NCBI GenBank assembly: GCA_946886245.1
Contig: CAMPIF010000050.1
Span: forward strand, 1 to 14,843
From: Ectopseudomonas composti
Lineage (GTDB): Bacteria; Pseudomonadota; Gammaproteobacteria; Pseudomonadales; Pseudomonadaceae
Reading direction: 5' to 3'
Length of the DNA stretch: 14,843 nucleotides
Part shown: positions 1 to 8,907 of the stretch, in pieces
Numbering within the stretch: position 1 is the stretch's first letter
How the letters are laid out: each line of letters opens with the position of its first letter
The notes under the pieces: model-generated
What the model was told of the DNA's origin: nothing
The model's database searches: none
The model's input: only the letters and a program-made list of their open reading frames with translations
Made by a program: the position numbers and the translations under genes

Positions 1-40
1 CCAATGAGGCTGCCGCATGGCGCCCCCTGGCGGCCAGCAA

Positions 41-70
41 CGAAAAAGGGACGCCGAGGCATCCCTTTCG
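41..70 (-). terminator. Rho-independent terminator downstream of lipA
   Basis: Read on the minus strand, an inverted repeat (GGGATGCC paired with GGCGTCCC, one G-U pair, very short loop) is followed at once by TTTTTCG. The GC stem plus T-run is a standard intrinsic terminator. It lies about 20 bases past the lipA stop codon and should end the lipA transcript. Bases 1-40 beyond it show nothing I can assign. Confidence 0.75.
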
Positions 71-89
71 TTTGCTGTGATGACCTGTC

Positions 90-1142
90 TCAGTTCAGAT
101 TCAGCGCCGGAATCAGGCTGGCGTTGATCTCCTGGCCGGGCACCGGTACGGGGGCGGCGAGGCCCAGGTTGTTCTTCTCGAACACGCGATCAGCGCGGTA
201 GCTGGAGCGTACCAGCGGGCCGGCGGCGACTTCCATGAAGCCTTTCTCCAGGCCGATGTCACGCAGGCGATTGAACTCTTCAGGGCTGACCCAGCGTTGC
301 ACCTTGAGGTGGTTGCGCGTGGGTTGCAGGTACTGACCGAGGGTGAGGATATCCACACCGATGGCGCGCAGGTCATCCATGGTTTCCAGGATTTCCTCGT
401 CGGTTTCACCCAGGCCGAGCATCAGGCTGGTCTTGGTCAGCACATCGGGACGGTGCTTCTTGGCGTGTTCGAGCACCTTGAGGGTCTTCTCGTAGCCGGC
501 GCGCGGGTCGCGTACCACGTAGGTGAGGCGTTTGACCGTCTCGACGTTCTGCGCGAAGACTTCGAGACCGGAGTCGACGACGCGCTCGATGGCCTGGTGA
601 TCGCCATCGAAATCCGGGGTCAGGGCTTCGACCACCACCTGCGGGGTGTTCTCCTTGATCGCACGCACGCAGGCGGCATAGTGGCCGGCGCCGCCGTCTT
701 CCAGGTCGTCACGGTCCACCGAGGTCAGCACGATGTAACGCAGGGCCATCAGCTCCACCGACTTGGCGGTGTTCTGCGGCTCTTCCAGATCCAGCCAGCC
801 ATTGGGGTTGCCGGTGTCCACGGCGCAGAAGCGGCAGGCGCGGGTGCACACCGAGCCCATCAGCATGATGGTGGCCGTGCCGTTGGACCAGCACTCGCCC
901 ATGTTCGGGCAGTGCGATTCCTGGCAGACGGTGCTCAGGCGATGTTCGCCGACGTTGCGCTTGACCGCCTCGAAACGGCTACCGCCAGGCGCCTTGACCC
1001 GCAGCCACTTGGGCTTGGGTTCGAAAACCTGGGGTTCGGCCGAGGCGCGGCGCTTCTGACCATCCTTGATCGCGGTGATGCCTTGGGCGGTGCGAAATTT
1101 TTCGCCGCTGGCGACGGATTTGGGCGAGGAGGTGTCGGACAT
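90..1142 (-). CDS. lipA: Lipoyl synthase LipA
   Basis: This radical-SAM enzyme inserts two sulfur atoms into protein-bound octanoyl groups to make lipoyl cofactor for the pyruvate and 2-oxoglutarate dehydrogenases and the glycine cleavage system. Both iron-sulfur cluster motifs are visible: the auxiliary-cluster set C73, C78, C84 and the radical-SAM set C99, C103, C106 (CTRACRFC). The C-terminal RSSY signature is at 312-315. The frame stays open to 1295, but I start at 1142 (protein begins MSDTSS, 350 aa). A GGAG lies 12 bases upstream, the extra 51 residues look like translated leader, and the longer frame runs through a candidate promoter. The first 45 or so residues are a variable N-terminal extension common in Pseudomonas LipA. 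The partner octanoyltransferase gene lipB is not in the window. A terminator follows the stop codon. Confidence 0.97.
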   Translation of the reverse strand: MSDTSSPKSVASGEKFRTAQGITAIKDGQKRRASAEPQVFEPKPKWLRVKAPGGSRFEAVKRNVGEHRLSTVCQESHCPNMGECWSNGTATIMLMGSVCTRACRFCAVDTGNPNGWLDLEEPQNTAKSVELMALRYIVLTSVDRDDLEDGGAGHYAACVRAIKENTPQVVVEALTPDFDGDHQAIERVVDSGLEVFAQNVETVKRLTYVVRDPRAGYEKTLKVLEHAKKHRPDVLTKTSLMLGLGETDEEILETMDDLRAIGVDILTLGQYLQPTRNHLKVQRWVSPEEFNRLRDIGLEKGFMEVAAGPLVRSSYRADRVFEKNNLGLAAPVPVPGQEINASLIPALNLN

Positions 1143-1198
1143 CGGAAATCTGGGCTCCGGTAGAGGCTCCGTGGGCAGGTGGCTTTTGGCCGCCGGCC

Positions 1199-1227
1199 AG
1201 TCTACCACAGAAGGTGTATGCAGACGC
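1199..1227 (-). promoter_or_regulatory. Candidate lipA promoter
   Basis: On the minus strand an extended -10 (TGGTAGACT; hexamer at 1199-1204) lies about 57 bases upstream of the chosen lipA start. No good -35 is visible at 17-base spacing, as is often seen with extended -10 promoters. It follows the hairpin after the transglycosylase gene, so lipA may have its own transcript. This is judged by eye only. Confidence 0.35.
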
Positions 1228-1274
1228 TCGGGCCGCCTGTCGACAAAACACCGCAAGGGCGTTTCCCGGTGCAA

Positions 1275-1300
1275 GGCGCTCGCCAGTGATGGCAAGCGCC
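1275..1300 (-). terminator. Hairpin after the transglycosylase gene, possible weak terminator
   Basis: The 11-base arms 1275-1285 and 1290-1300 pair except for one G-T position, around a four-base loop. The hairpin begins about 19 bases past the stop codon of the transglycosylase gene. On the minus strand it is followed only by TTGCACC, not a proper T-run. It could be an inefficient terminator or a transcript-stabilising hairpin. Confidence 0.35.
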
Positions 1301-1318
1301 CGGGGCCAGCGCCTGGAT

Positions 1319-2575
1319 TCAGCGTGTGCGCAGCTGTTGCAGCAATTGGGTGTTGGGGTAGCCATCGGCTGGCCAGTTCAACTGCAGTTGCAGGGCGCGA
1401 ATGGCCTTGCGCGTATTGGCGCCGATGATGCCGTCGGCCGGGCCGGGGTCGAAGCCGGCCTGGGCCAGCAGTTCTTGCAGCTCGACACGTTCACTGCGCC
1501 CCAGTTGGCGCTCACCTCGCGGCCATTGCCCCTTTATTTCACTGGCGCGCAGCAGGTTGTCGGCGAGCAGGCCGATGGCCAGCGCGTAGGACGTGGAGTT
1601 GTTGTACTTGAGGATGCTGCGGAAATTGTCCAGCAGCAGGAAGGCCGGCCCTTGATGTCCGGCGGGCAGCTGCAGGCTGGCGCGGGCATTGGCGGGGGTG
1701 CCGGTCGGTGCCAGCGGACGAATGCCGAGCTCTGCCCATTCGGCCAGCGTGCGGCGCTGATCCGGGTCGGCCAGGGCGTAGTCGAAGCCGTTCGGCAGAC
1801 TCACTTCGAATCCCCATGGCTGGCCACGCTGCCAGCCGGATGCCTGCAGATAGTGGGCGGCCGAGGCCAGGGCGTCGGTCGAGGAATTCCACAGGTCGCG
1901 CTTGCCGTCGCCGTCGAAATCGACCGCATGCTGGTTGTAAGTGGTGGGCATGAACTGGGTCTGGCCCATGGCGCCGGCCCAGGAGCCGATCATGCGTTCG
2001 CTGGGTACATCACCGTTCTGCAGGATTTGCAGGGCGGCCAGCAACTGAGCACGCCAGAAGCCCTGGCGGCGACCGTCATAGGCCAGTGTGGCGAGGGAGC
2101 GGATTACGCTGTGGCTACCGATGTTGTTGCCGAAGTTGCTCTCAAGTCCCCAGATGGCCACCAGGATCTGCGCTTCGACGCCATATTGCTGCTCGATGCG
2201 TTGCAGCACGCTGTCGTGCTGGGCCAGCAATACCCGGCCGCGCCCGATGCGGCTGGAGGAGACGGCACCGTCGAGGTATTCCCACACCGGGCGGGTGAAC
2301 TCGGGCTGGCTGCTGTCGGCCTTGAGCACCGCAGGGTCAGGGGTGACGTCGGCGAACACGCGATCGAACAGCGCCGCGTCGATGCCGGCCGCAATCGCTT
2401 CGCCACGCATTGCCTGCCGCCAGTCGGCGAAACTGGGCAAGGAGGTTTCGGCTGTAGTCTGGAGCGCTGCAGGGGCTGTGGCGGTAGGCAGGTTTTCCGC
2501 CGGGGCCTGGGCGCAGGCCGCCAGCAGCAGAAGAGGAAGCAGAGCCAGGACGCGACGAGGAAGCTGGTGTGGCAT
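1319..2575 (-). CDS. MltB-family lytic murein transglycosylase, lipoprotein
   Basis: This enzyme cleaves the MurNAc-GlcNAc bond of peptidoglycan to give 1,6-anhydro-MurNAc ends, and it acts in the periplasm. Residues 1-21 form a lipoprotein signal (two Arg, a Leu-rich core, lipobox LAAC with Cys21). Ala at +2 does not suggest inner-membrane retention, so outer-membrane anchoring is likely. Residues about 46-340 match the SLT_2/MltB catalytic fold: IWGLESNFG carries the expected catalytic Glu145, and MGQTQFMP (203-210) and [11 protein letters not shown] (219-229) are family signatures. Residues about 359-415 are a PG_binding_1 domain ([19 protein letters not shown]). The length of 418 aa is normal for this two-domain subfamily. 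Pseudomonas has several MltB paralogues; this is the one near lipA and holA, not the one beside rodA, so I give no symbol. It starts 33 bases after the full-length arfA stop with a weak ribosome binding site. A poor promoter-like TGCTAAGGT overlaps the arfA stop (about 2606-2614). Confidence 0.93.
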   Translation of the reverse strand: MPHQLPRRVLALLPLLLLAACAQAPAENLPTATAPAALQTTAETSLPSFADWRQAMRGEAIAAGIDAALFDRVFADVTPDPAVLKADSSQPEFTRPVWEYLDGAVSSSRIGRGRVLLAQHDSVLQRIEQQYGVEAQILVAIWGLESNFGNNIGSHSVIRSLATLAYDGRRQGFWRAQLLAALQILQNGDVPSERMIGSWAGAMGQTQFMPTTYNQHAVDFDGDGKRDLWNSSTDALASAAHYLQASGWQRGQPWGFEVSLPNGFDYALADPDQRRTLAEWAELGIRPLAPTGTPANARASLQLPAGHQGPAFLLLDNFRSILKYNNSTSYALAIGLLADNLLRASEIKGQWPRGERQLGRSERVELQELLAQAGFDPGPADGIIGANTRKAIRALQLQLNWPADGYPNTQLLQQLRTR

Positions 2576-2608
2576 GTCTATCTCAGGACGTTTAAGCAGG
2601 CGGTTACC

Positions 2609-2803
2609 TTAGCATGCTCGGGCAACAGTCAGGGCCATCAGTGAATCAACATACCCCATAAAGCAAGAAGCCTCCCAAGTGTGGGAGGCTTCGCGGCGGT
2701 AGCTGCCTTTGCCTTTCTGCGGTCGTTCCTGGCGGGAGCGAAACAGTGGCTGGGCGACGATGGATTTGGCCTTGTTCGGCCGTTTGCCGGTTTTCTTGCT
2801 CAT
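2609..2803 (-). CDS. arfA: Alternative ribosome-rescue factor ArfA
   Basis: ArfA binds ribosomes stalled at the 3' end of stop-less mRNA and recruits RF2 to release the chain, as a backup to tmRNA. The 64-aa frame has the family core: a Lys/Arg-rich N-terminus, PLFRSRQE (19-26), QKGKGSYRR (29-37), then HTWEAS (41-46). GAGGA lies about 9 bases before the ATG. A perfect hairpin covers codons about 38-46, followed by TTGCTTTAT. In E. coli arfA, an internal hairpin causes RNase III cleavage or termination before the stop codon, so ArfA is made from stop-less mRNA and tmRNA tags it for degradation. The same arrangement here predicts an active protein ending near residue 46-48. The 16-18 residues after it are hydrophobic (MGYVDSLMALTVARAC), like the destabilising tail of full-length E. 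coli ArfA. The gene has its own promoter downstream of holA. Confidence 0.93.
   Translation of the reverse strand: MSKKTGKRPNKAKSIVAQPLFRSRQERPQKGKGSYRREASHTWEASCFMGYVDSLMALTVARAC
2667..2692 (-). terminator. Hairpin inside arfA that produces stop-less mRNA
   Basis: The perfect 11-base arms 2667-2677 and 2682-2692 enclose a four-base loop. On the minus strand the stem (GAAGCCTCCCA / TGGGAGGCTTC) is followed by TTGCTTTAT, a modest T-rich tail. It lies wholly within the arfA coding region, 56 bases before its stop codon. It can act as an intrinsic terminator or an RNase III site, and either would remove the stop codon from the message. This matches the known arfA autoregulatory design. Confidence 0.85.
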
Positions 2804-2849
2804 GGCATTTCCTCATGCGGACTGGCCTGCGCCAATGCAGGCGGCGAAG

Positions 2850-2878
2850 ACTATGCGCCGCTGTACAGAAAATGTCCA
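2850..2878 (-). promoter_or_regulatory. Sigma-70 promoter for arfA
   Basis: On the minus strand, TGGACA (2873-2878, five of six matches to the -35 consensus) is followed after exactly 17 bases by CATAGT (2850-2855, four of six matches to the -10). It lies between the hairpin at the end of holA and the arfA start, with a predicted leader of about 40 bases. It is the best two-element promoter in the window and suggests arfA is transcribed independently of holA. Confidence 0.65.
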
Positions 2879-2885
2879 GATGGGG

Positions 2886-2912
2886 CGTAGGGCGGGTTGC
2901 ACCCGCCCTACG
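2886..2912. repeat. Short palindromic repeat at the holA 3' end
   Basis: The arms 2886-2897 and 2901-2912 (CGTAGGGCGGGT and its complement) are perfectly complementary over 12 bases around a three-base loop. GTAGGGYGGG-type palindromes are common extragenic repeats in Pseudomonas. The start of a similar sequence (GTAGGGTGGGCT) appears at the right edge of the window. The holA stop codon TAG (2908-2910) is part of the arm. The stem could block readthrough or protect the holA 3' end. No T-run follows on the minus strand. Confidence 0.6.
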
Positions 2913-3942
2913 GAGACAGACGCAGCCGTTGCCCGGAGAGTTGCAGGGTCAGCATGGCCAGCTCGCTCCACGGATCGCCAGCCGCCTGGCCTTTGATCTG
3001 CGCATCGATCAGTTGCGCCTGCTGCAGCAATTGGCCCCAGCGCTTGCTGCTGTGACGCTGCAAGGCCTTGGAAACCAGCGGCCTGCGTTTGTCCCAGACG
3101 GGCGGACGGGCACTGGAGAAGGCCTTGTCCAGCGGTATGCCCTGGCTCTGCTGATGGGCGATGCCGGCCAGCAGGCGAATCTCGCGGGCCAGTGCCCAGA
3201 GGATCACCGGGGTTTCCACGCCCTCGCCGCGCAGGCCTTCGAGCATGCGCAGGGCATGTGCGGCGTCGCCAGCGAGGGCACAGTCGATCAGGCCGAAGAC
3301 GTCGAAGCGGGCGCTGTCGGCCACCGCCGCCTGTACGGTCTCGGCATCGACCTGATTGCCATCGGCGAGCAGCTTGAGCTTTTCCACTTCCTGGGCGGCG
3401 GCCAGCAGGTTGCCTTCCACTCGTGCGGCGATCATTTCCACCGCATCGGCGCTGGCGCTCAGGCCGGCCTGAGCCAGGCGCTGACGAATCCACTGCGGCA
3501 ACTGGCTGGCGTCTACCGGCCAGATCTGGATGAACTGGCTCACCTGGCCGTCGATCAGCGCCTTGGCCCATTTGGATTTCTGCGTACTGCCGTCGAGCTT
3601 GGGCAGGCTCAGCAGCAGGACGGTGTCCTCGGGCGGGCGGGCCAGGTATTCGAGCAGGGCGGCTGTGCCCTTGTCGCCCGGCTTGCCGGAAGGCAGGCGC
3701 AGTTCCAGCAGGCGCTTTTCGGCGAACAGCGACAGGCTGGCACCTGCTTGCAGCAGATTGCCCCAGTCGAAGTTGGCTTCGGCATTGAACACCTGGCGTT
3801 CGCCGAACCCCTGCTGGCGGCAGGCATTGCGAATGGCGTCAGCGGTTTCCTGGCACAACAGCGGCTCGTCGCCGCTGATCGCATAGACAGGTGCGAGTGC
3901 GCCTTGCAGGTGTTTGCCGAGTTGCGCGGGGGCGAGCTTCAT
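2908..3942 (-). CDS. holA: DNA polymerase III delta subunit HolA
   Basis: HolA is the clamp-opening 'wrench' of the clamp loader (with tau/gamma and delta prime); it opens the beta sliding clamp during replication. The 344-aa length fits the family (E. coli 343). Recognisable segments include the N-terminal PVYAISGDEPLL (18-29), in the degenerate AAA+ domain that has lost its ATP site; SLFAEKRLLELRLP near 71-84, the region that contacts the clamp; and ARVEGNLLAAAQEVEKLKLL near 192-211. A helical C-terminal collar domain follows. It lies 57 bases downstream of lptE in the conserved leuS-lptE-holA order and is probably cotranscribed. That gap holds a small GC hairpin (3974-3991) without a T-run. 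No strong ribosome binding site is visible, but the ATG gives the correct family N-terminus. The stop codon lies in a palindromic repeat. Confidence 0.96.
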   Translation of the reverse strand: MKLAPAQLGKHLQGALAPVYAISGDEPLLCQETADAIRNACRQQGFGERQVFNAEANFDWGNLLQAGASLSLFAEKRLLELRLPSGKPGDKGTAALLEYLARPPEDTVLLLSLPKLDGSTQKSKWAKALIDGQVSQFIQIWPVDASQLPQWIRQRLAQAGLSASADAVEMIAARVEGNLLAAAQEVEKLKLLADGNQVDAETVQAAVADSARFDVFGLIDCALAGDAAHALRMLEGLRGEGVETPVILWALAREIRLLAGIAHQQSQGIPLDKAFSSARPPVWDKRRPLVSKALQRHSSKRWGQLLQQAQLIDAQIKGQAAGDPWSELAMLTLQLSGQRLRLSP

Positions 3943-3999
3943 CGAGGTGAGGTCATCAGACGGGCTTGGCGTCGGGCCGCAGTTGCGGCCCTTGGGCCT

Positions 4000-4611
4000 T
4001 TAGCGGGACGGCAGTTCGATCGGCGACTGCTGCGGCGCGACCTGGCTCTCGCGAGCCCGGCGCTGTGCTTCCAGTGCTTCGGCTTCGGCCTTGGCGCGGG
4101 CTTCGGCGGTCTGTTGCAGTTGGTCCAGTCGCTCCGGCGTGATCTGCTGCAGGCTGAACATCAGTTGCTGGATCATTTCACGGCGCAGCTCGCTGCGCAG
4201 CTGAGCCGCTTCCTGGTCGGAGCCGGCCAGGTTGTTGTCGTCCTGCTGGTAGTAGTTCTGTACTTCCACCCTGTTGCCGGTCAGCAGCAGGTTCTTCGCA
4301 CCGCGGATCTCGTATTCCAGGCCCATGGTCAGCTCGTACTCGGCGGTACGTGCGCCGCTGCTGTAGCTGGCGCCGCGACGATTCTCGGTCTCGCGGGCGA
4401 TCACCAGCTTGTAGGGCGCGCCGGAGTAGACGCGAACATCGTTGTCTTCCAGTACTTCACGCACTTGCTGCACGGTGTTGCCATAGGCATCGCGCGCGCT
4501 GACGTCGAGTTCCTTGAGGGCGAACTGCACGTCGCCGGTGCCACGCAGCTGGAAACCGCATGCGCTGAGCAGGCCGGCCAGGCCGATGACCAGCAGATTC
4601 CGTTTCATCAT
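4000..4611 (-). CDS. lptE: LPS-assembly lipoprotein LptE
   Basis: LptE plugs the LptD barrel in the outer membrane and helps deliver lipopolysaccharide to the cell surface. The protein starts with a lipoprotein signal (MMKRNLL...) and a lipobox LSAC with Cys18, then GFQLRGTG, the typical start of mature LptE. Central ASYSSGARTAEYEL and the QQDDNNLAGSDQEAAQLRSELRREM region also fit the family. I choose the ATG at 4611 (203 aa) because AAGGGG lies eight bases upstream. The ATG at 4617 is too close to it, and the frame's first ATG at 4647 falls inside the palindrome after leuS. The last 45 or so residues are Ala/Glu/Gln/Arg-rich and probably helical, a tail longer than the E. coli protein's. It follows leuS by about 54 bases and is presumably in the same operon. 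Confidence 0.94.
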   Translation of the reverse strand: MMKRNLLVIGLAGLLSACGFQLRGTGDVQFALKELDVSARDAYGNTVQQVREVLEDNDVRVYSGAPYKLVIARETENRRGASYSSGARTAEYELTMGLEYEIRGAKNLLLTGNRVEVQNYYQQDDNNLAGSDQEAAQLRSELRREMIQQLMFSLQQITPERLDQLQQTAEARAKAEAEALEAQRRARESQVAPQQSPIELPSR

Positions 4612-4634
4612 TCTCATATCCCCTTGGCGGATCA

Positions 4635-4658
4635 CGGCGCCACACATGTGTGGCGCCG
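4635..4658. other. Perfect 24-base palindrome between leuS and lptE
   Basis: CGGCGCCACACA is followed directly by its exact reverse complement. As RNA it forms a stem of about 10 pairs with a four-base loop, starting 7 bases after the leuS stop and ending about 18 bases before the lptE ribosome binding site. There is no T-run on the minus strand, so it is not a classical terminator. Plausible roles are a partial terminator or a processing or stability site that sets the leuS:lptE ratio. Confidence 0.6.
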
Positions 4659-4665
4659 AGCTTAA

Positions 4666-7419
<2,754 letters not shown>

Positions 7420-7456
7420 TCAAGGCCCGCGGTTGTCGGGGCTCGCGAGGTGTTAG

Positions 7457-7885
7457 ATGGCGGATGCACGGCAGGCGGAACGGGGAGGTGGCCTTTACGA
7501 GCGGCTGCTGCAGAGGCTTGCCCTGGCGCTGGAGGAAGCCGATACCGCCAGCCGTTTGCATGCAGAGCCGCTACGCGAGCTGGAACTCGATGGGTTGAGC
7601 CCGGCGGAGCTGGACCTGATCCGTGCTTATCTCAACCGTGATCTGCACTGGTTGCGCGGCTGGCATGCGGCGGCCGAGGAGCTGGCGCTGATCCAGCGCC
7701 AGCCAATGCGCATGGGCAAGGGCGTTTCTGCCCGCCCGGTGGCCAAGACCAAACCCCTGCTCAAGCGGCGCCAGGCCCTGTGTTGTGCCCTCTGCGGTAC
7801 GCCGGTGACCTGGCAGCGAGGCCAGAATGCCCAGGCCTGCCAGGCCTGCGGCTCGAAGTTGTTTCGCAGCGGTAATCCCCACTAG
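7457..7885 (+). CDS. Zinc-ribbon protein of the YbeL/DUF1451 type
   Basis: This is a 142-aa soluble protein of unknown molecular function. The N-terminal two thirds are helical and acidic, with ELDGLSPAELDLIRAYLNRDL near 43-63. The C-terminus carries a zinc ribbon with the Cys pairs C110-x2-C113 (CALC) and C128-x2-C131 (CQAC). This layout, with the position divergent from leuS, matches E. coli YbeL (DUF1451), which sits in the same place, so the assignment rests on domain pattern and synteny together. GAGGTG lies a few bases before the ATG. It is followed by the DUF218 gene 87 bases downstream on the same strand, possibly in one transcript. Confidence 0.85.
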   Translation: MADARQAERGGGLYERLLQRLALALEEADTASRLHAEPLRELELDGLSPAELDLIRAYLNRDLHWLRGWHAAAEELALIQRQPMRMGKGVSARPVAKTKPLLKRRQALCCALCGTPVTWQRGQNAQACQACGSKLFRSGNPH

Positions 7886-7972
7886 CTGCCTCGCCTCGGG
7901 CGTCCTGCATCCATGCAGTCGTCGCCTGCGGTTCGAGCAGCCTGCTAGGCTTGGGCGCCCAGGAGGTGCCTG

Positions 7973-8743
7973 ATGCCGATTCGCTACATCCTCAAACAAC
8001 TGCTGATGCCGCCAGGCGTCCTGCTACTGCTGATGCTGTTGGGTTGGTGGCTGCGCCGTCGCTTTCCGCGGATGGCGCTGGCTTGTTTCGCGACGGGTTT
8101 TTGCGGGCTCTGGCTGATGAGCCTGCCAGCGGTGATGCAGTCGGGGGCTCGATTGCTCGAGCGTGAGCCGGTGCTGGAGGAGGCGCAATGGGCGACGCTG
8201 GCGCAGCGTGCCGACGCCATCGTGATTCTCGGTGCCGGGCGTGAGCAGAACGATCCGGGCTGGGGTCGCACCGATCAGCCCGGTCTGATGGCGTTGGAGC
8301 GACTGCGCTATGCCGCTCGTCTGGCGCGCGCGTCCGGCCTGCCATTGGCGGCAACTGGTGGCCTGCATTACGGCCAGCCGCCCAGTGAAGCGGCGTTGAT
8401 GGCCGATGCCATGCACCGGGACTATGGGCTGCAGATCCGCTGGCTGGAGGAGCAGAGCCGCACCACCTGGGAAAATGCTCGACTGAGTGCCGAGCTGTTG
8501 CAGCCTCAAGGCGTTCGTCGTGTGGTGCTGGTGACACAGGCCTGGCACATGCCGCGTGCGCGCTGGAGTTTCGAGCAGGCTGGCTTCGACGTGATCACCG
8601 CGCCGATGGGCTATCTCGGTGCCGGCTACGAGCGCCCGCTGGGCGGCTGGTTGCCGGAGTCGAGAGTCATCTGGCAGAGCAGTCAATTGCTCAACGAAGC
8701 CATCGGTTTGTTCGCGTACCCATTGACCTACGGGCAGCGTTGA
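7973..8743 (+). CDS. YdcF/ElyC-type DUF218 membrane protein
   Basis: Family members include E. coli ElyC, which affects use of the undecaprenyl-phosphate lipid carrier in envelope biogenesis; the biochemical activity is unsettled. Two membrane segments are visible (about 10-27 and 34-53), then an extracytoplasmic DUF218 domain. Its signatures are DAIVILGAG (81-89), GLPLAATGG (122-130), PSEA (137-140), SRTTWENA (162-169) and VTQAWHMPRA (187-196). At 256 aa it is close to ElyC (259 aa). A strong AGGAGGTG lies five bases before the ATG. It is convergent with lnt; the 164-base gap holds a hairpin and repeats. The family call is firm, but equivalence to ElyC is an inference from the two-TM layout and length, so I give no symbol. 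Confidence 0.9.
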   Translation: MPIRYILKQLLMPPGVLLLLMLLGWWLRRRFPRMALACFATGFCGLWLMSLPAVMQSGARLLEREPVLEEAQWATLAQRADAIVILGAGREQNDPGWGRTDQPGLMALERLRYAARLARASGLPLAATGGLHYGQPPSEAALMADAMHRDYGLQIRWLEEQSRTTWENARLSAELLQPQGVRRVVLVTQAWHMPRARWSFEQAGFDVITAPMGYLGAGYERPLGGWLPESRVIWQSSQLLNEAIGLFAYPLTYGQR

Positions 8744-8764
8744 ACGGCAAGAACGGCTTGCCGT
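8744..8764 (+). terminator. Weak hairpin immediately after the DUF218 gene
   Basis: The eight-base arms 8744-8751 and 8757-8764 (ACGGCAAG / CTTGCCGT) pair perfectly around a five-base loop, starting right after the TGA. No T-run follows, so termination would be inefficient or rho-assisted. Confidence 0.35.
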
Positions 8765-8818
8765 GGCCTGGGTGAGGTGCGCCATGCGCAGCACATGAGC
8801 GGCGCCGGTCGTGTTCCC

Positions 8819-8840
8819 GGTGCGCGCGGCGCACCCTACG
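8819..8840. repeat. Short GC palindrome, GGTGCGC type
   Basis: GGTGCGC (8819-8825) and GCGCACC (8829-8835) pair over seven bases with a three-base loop, followed by CTACG. It adjoins the larger repeat pair that begins at 8842 and resembles other extragenic Pseudomonas palindromes ending in CCCTACG. Confidence 0.45.
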
Positions 8841-8841
8841 T

Positions 8842-8901
8842 GTAGCCCGGATGAAATCCGGGGAATCGTGGCGCCTGATTCCCGGATTGCATCCGGGCTA
8901 C
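8842..8901. repeat. REP-like inverted pair between convergent genes
   Basis: Two 21-base copies of a GTAGCCCGGATGCAATCC-type element face each other (8842-8862 and the complement at 8881-8901), differing at one position. Each copy is itself a small palindrome (CCCGGAT / ATCCGGG), and together they can form one long hairpin with an 18-base loop. The pair lies between the ends of the DUF218 gene and lnt, finishing seven bases before the lnt stop codon: a typical place for a REP/BIME element. It may also limit transcription from both sides. No REP-associated transposase is in the window. Confidence 0.75.
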
Positions 8902-8907
8902 ACCATC

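Noticed and set aside
1143..1295. 51-residue N-terminal extension of lipA
   Set aside because: The extra residues resemble no LipA and overlap a hairpin and a candidate promoter.
4612..4647. Longer lptE start at 4647
   Set aside because: It would begin inside the leuS-lptE palindrome and put 12 residues before the MMKRN signal peptide. The AAGGGG site is correctly spaced for 4611.
8842..8901. Repeats as a CRISPR array or attachment site
   Set aside because: There are only two inverted copies per locus, with no regular direct repeats or spacers and no integrase, tRNA or cas genes nearby.
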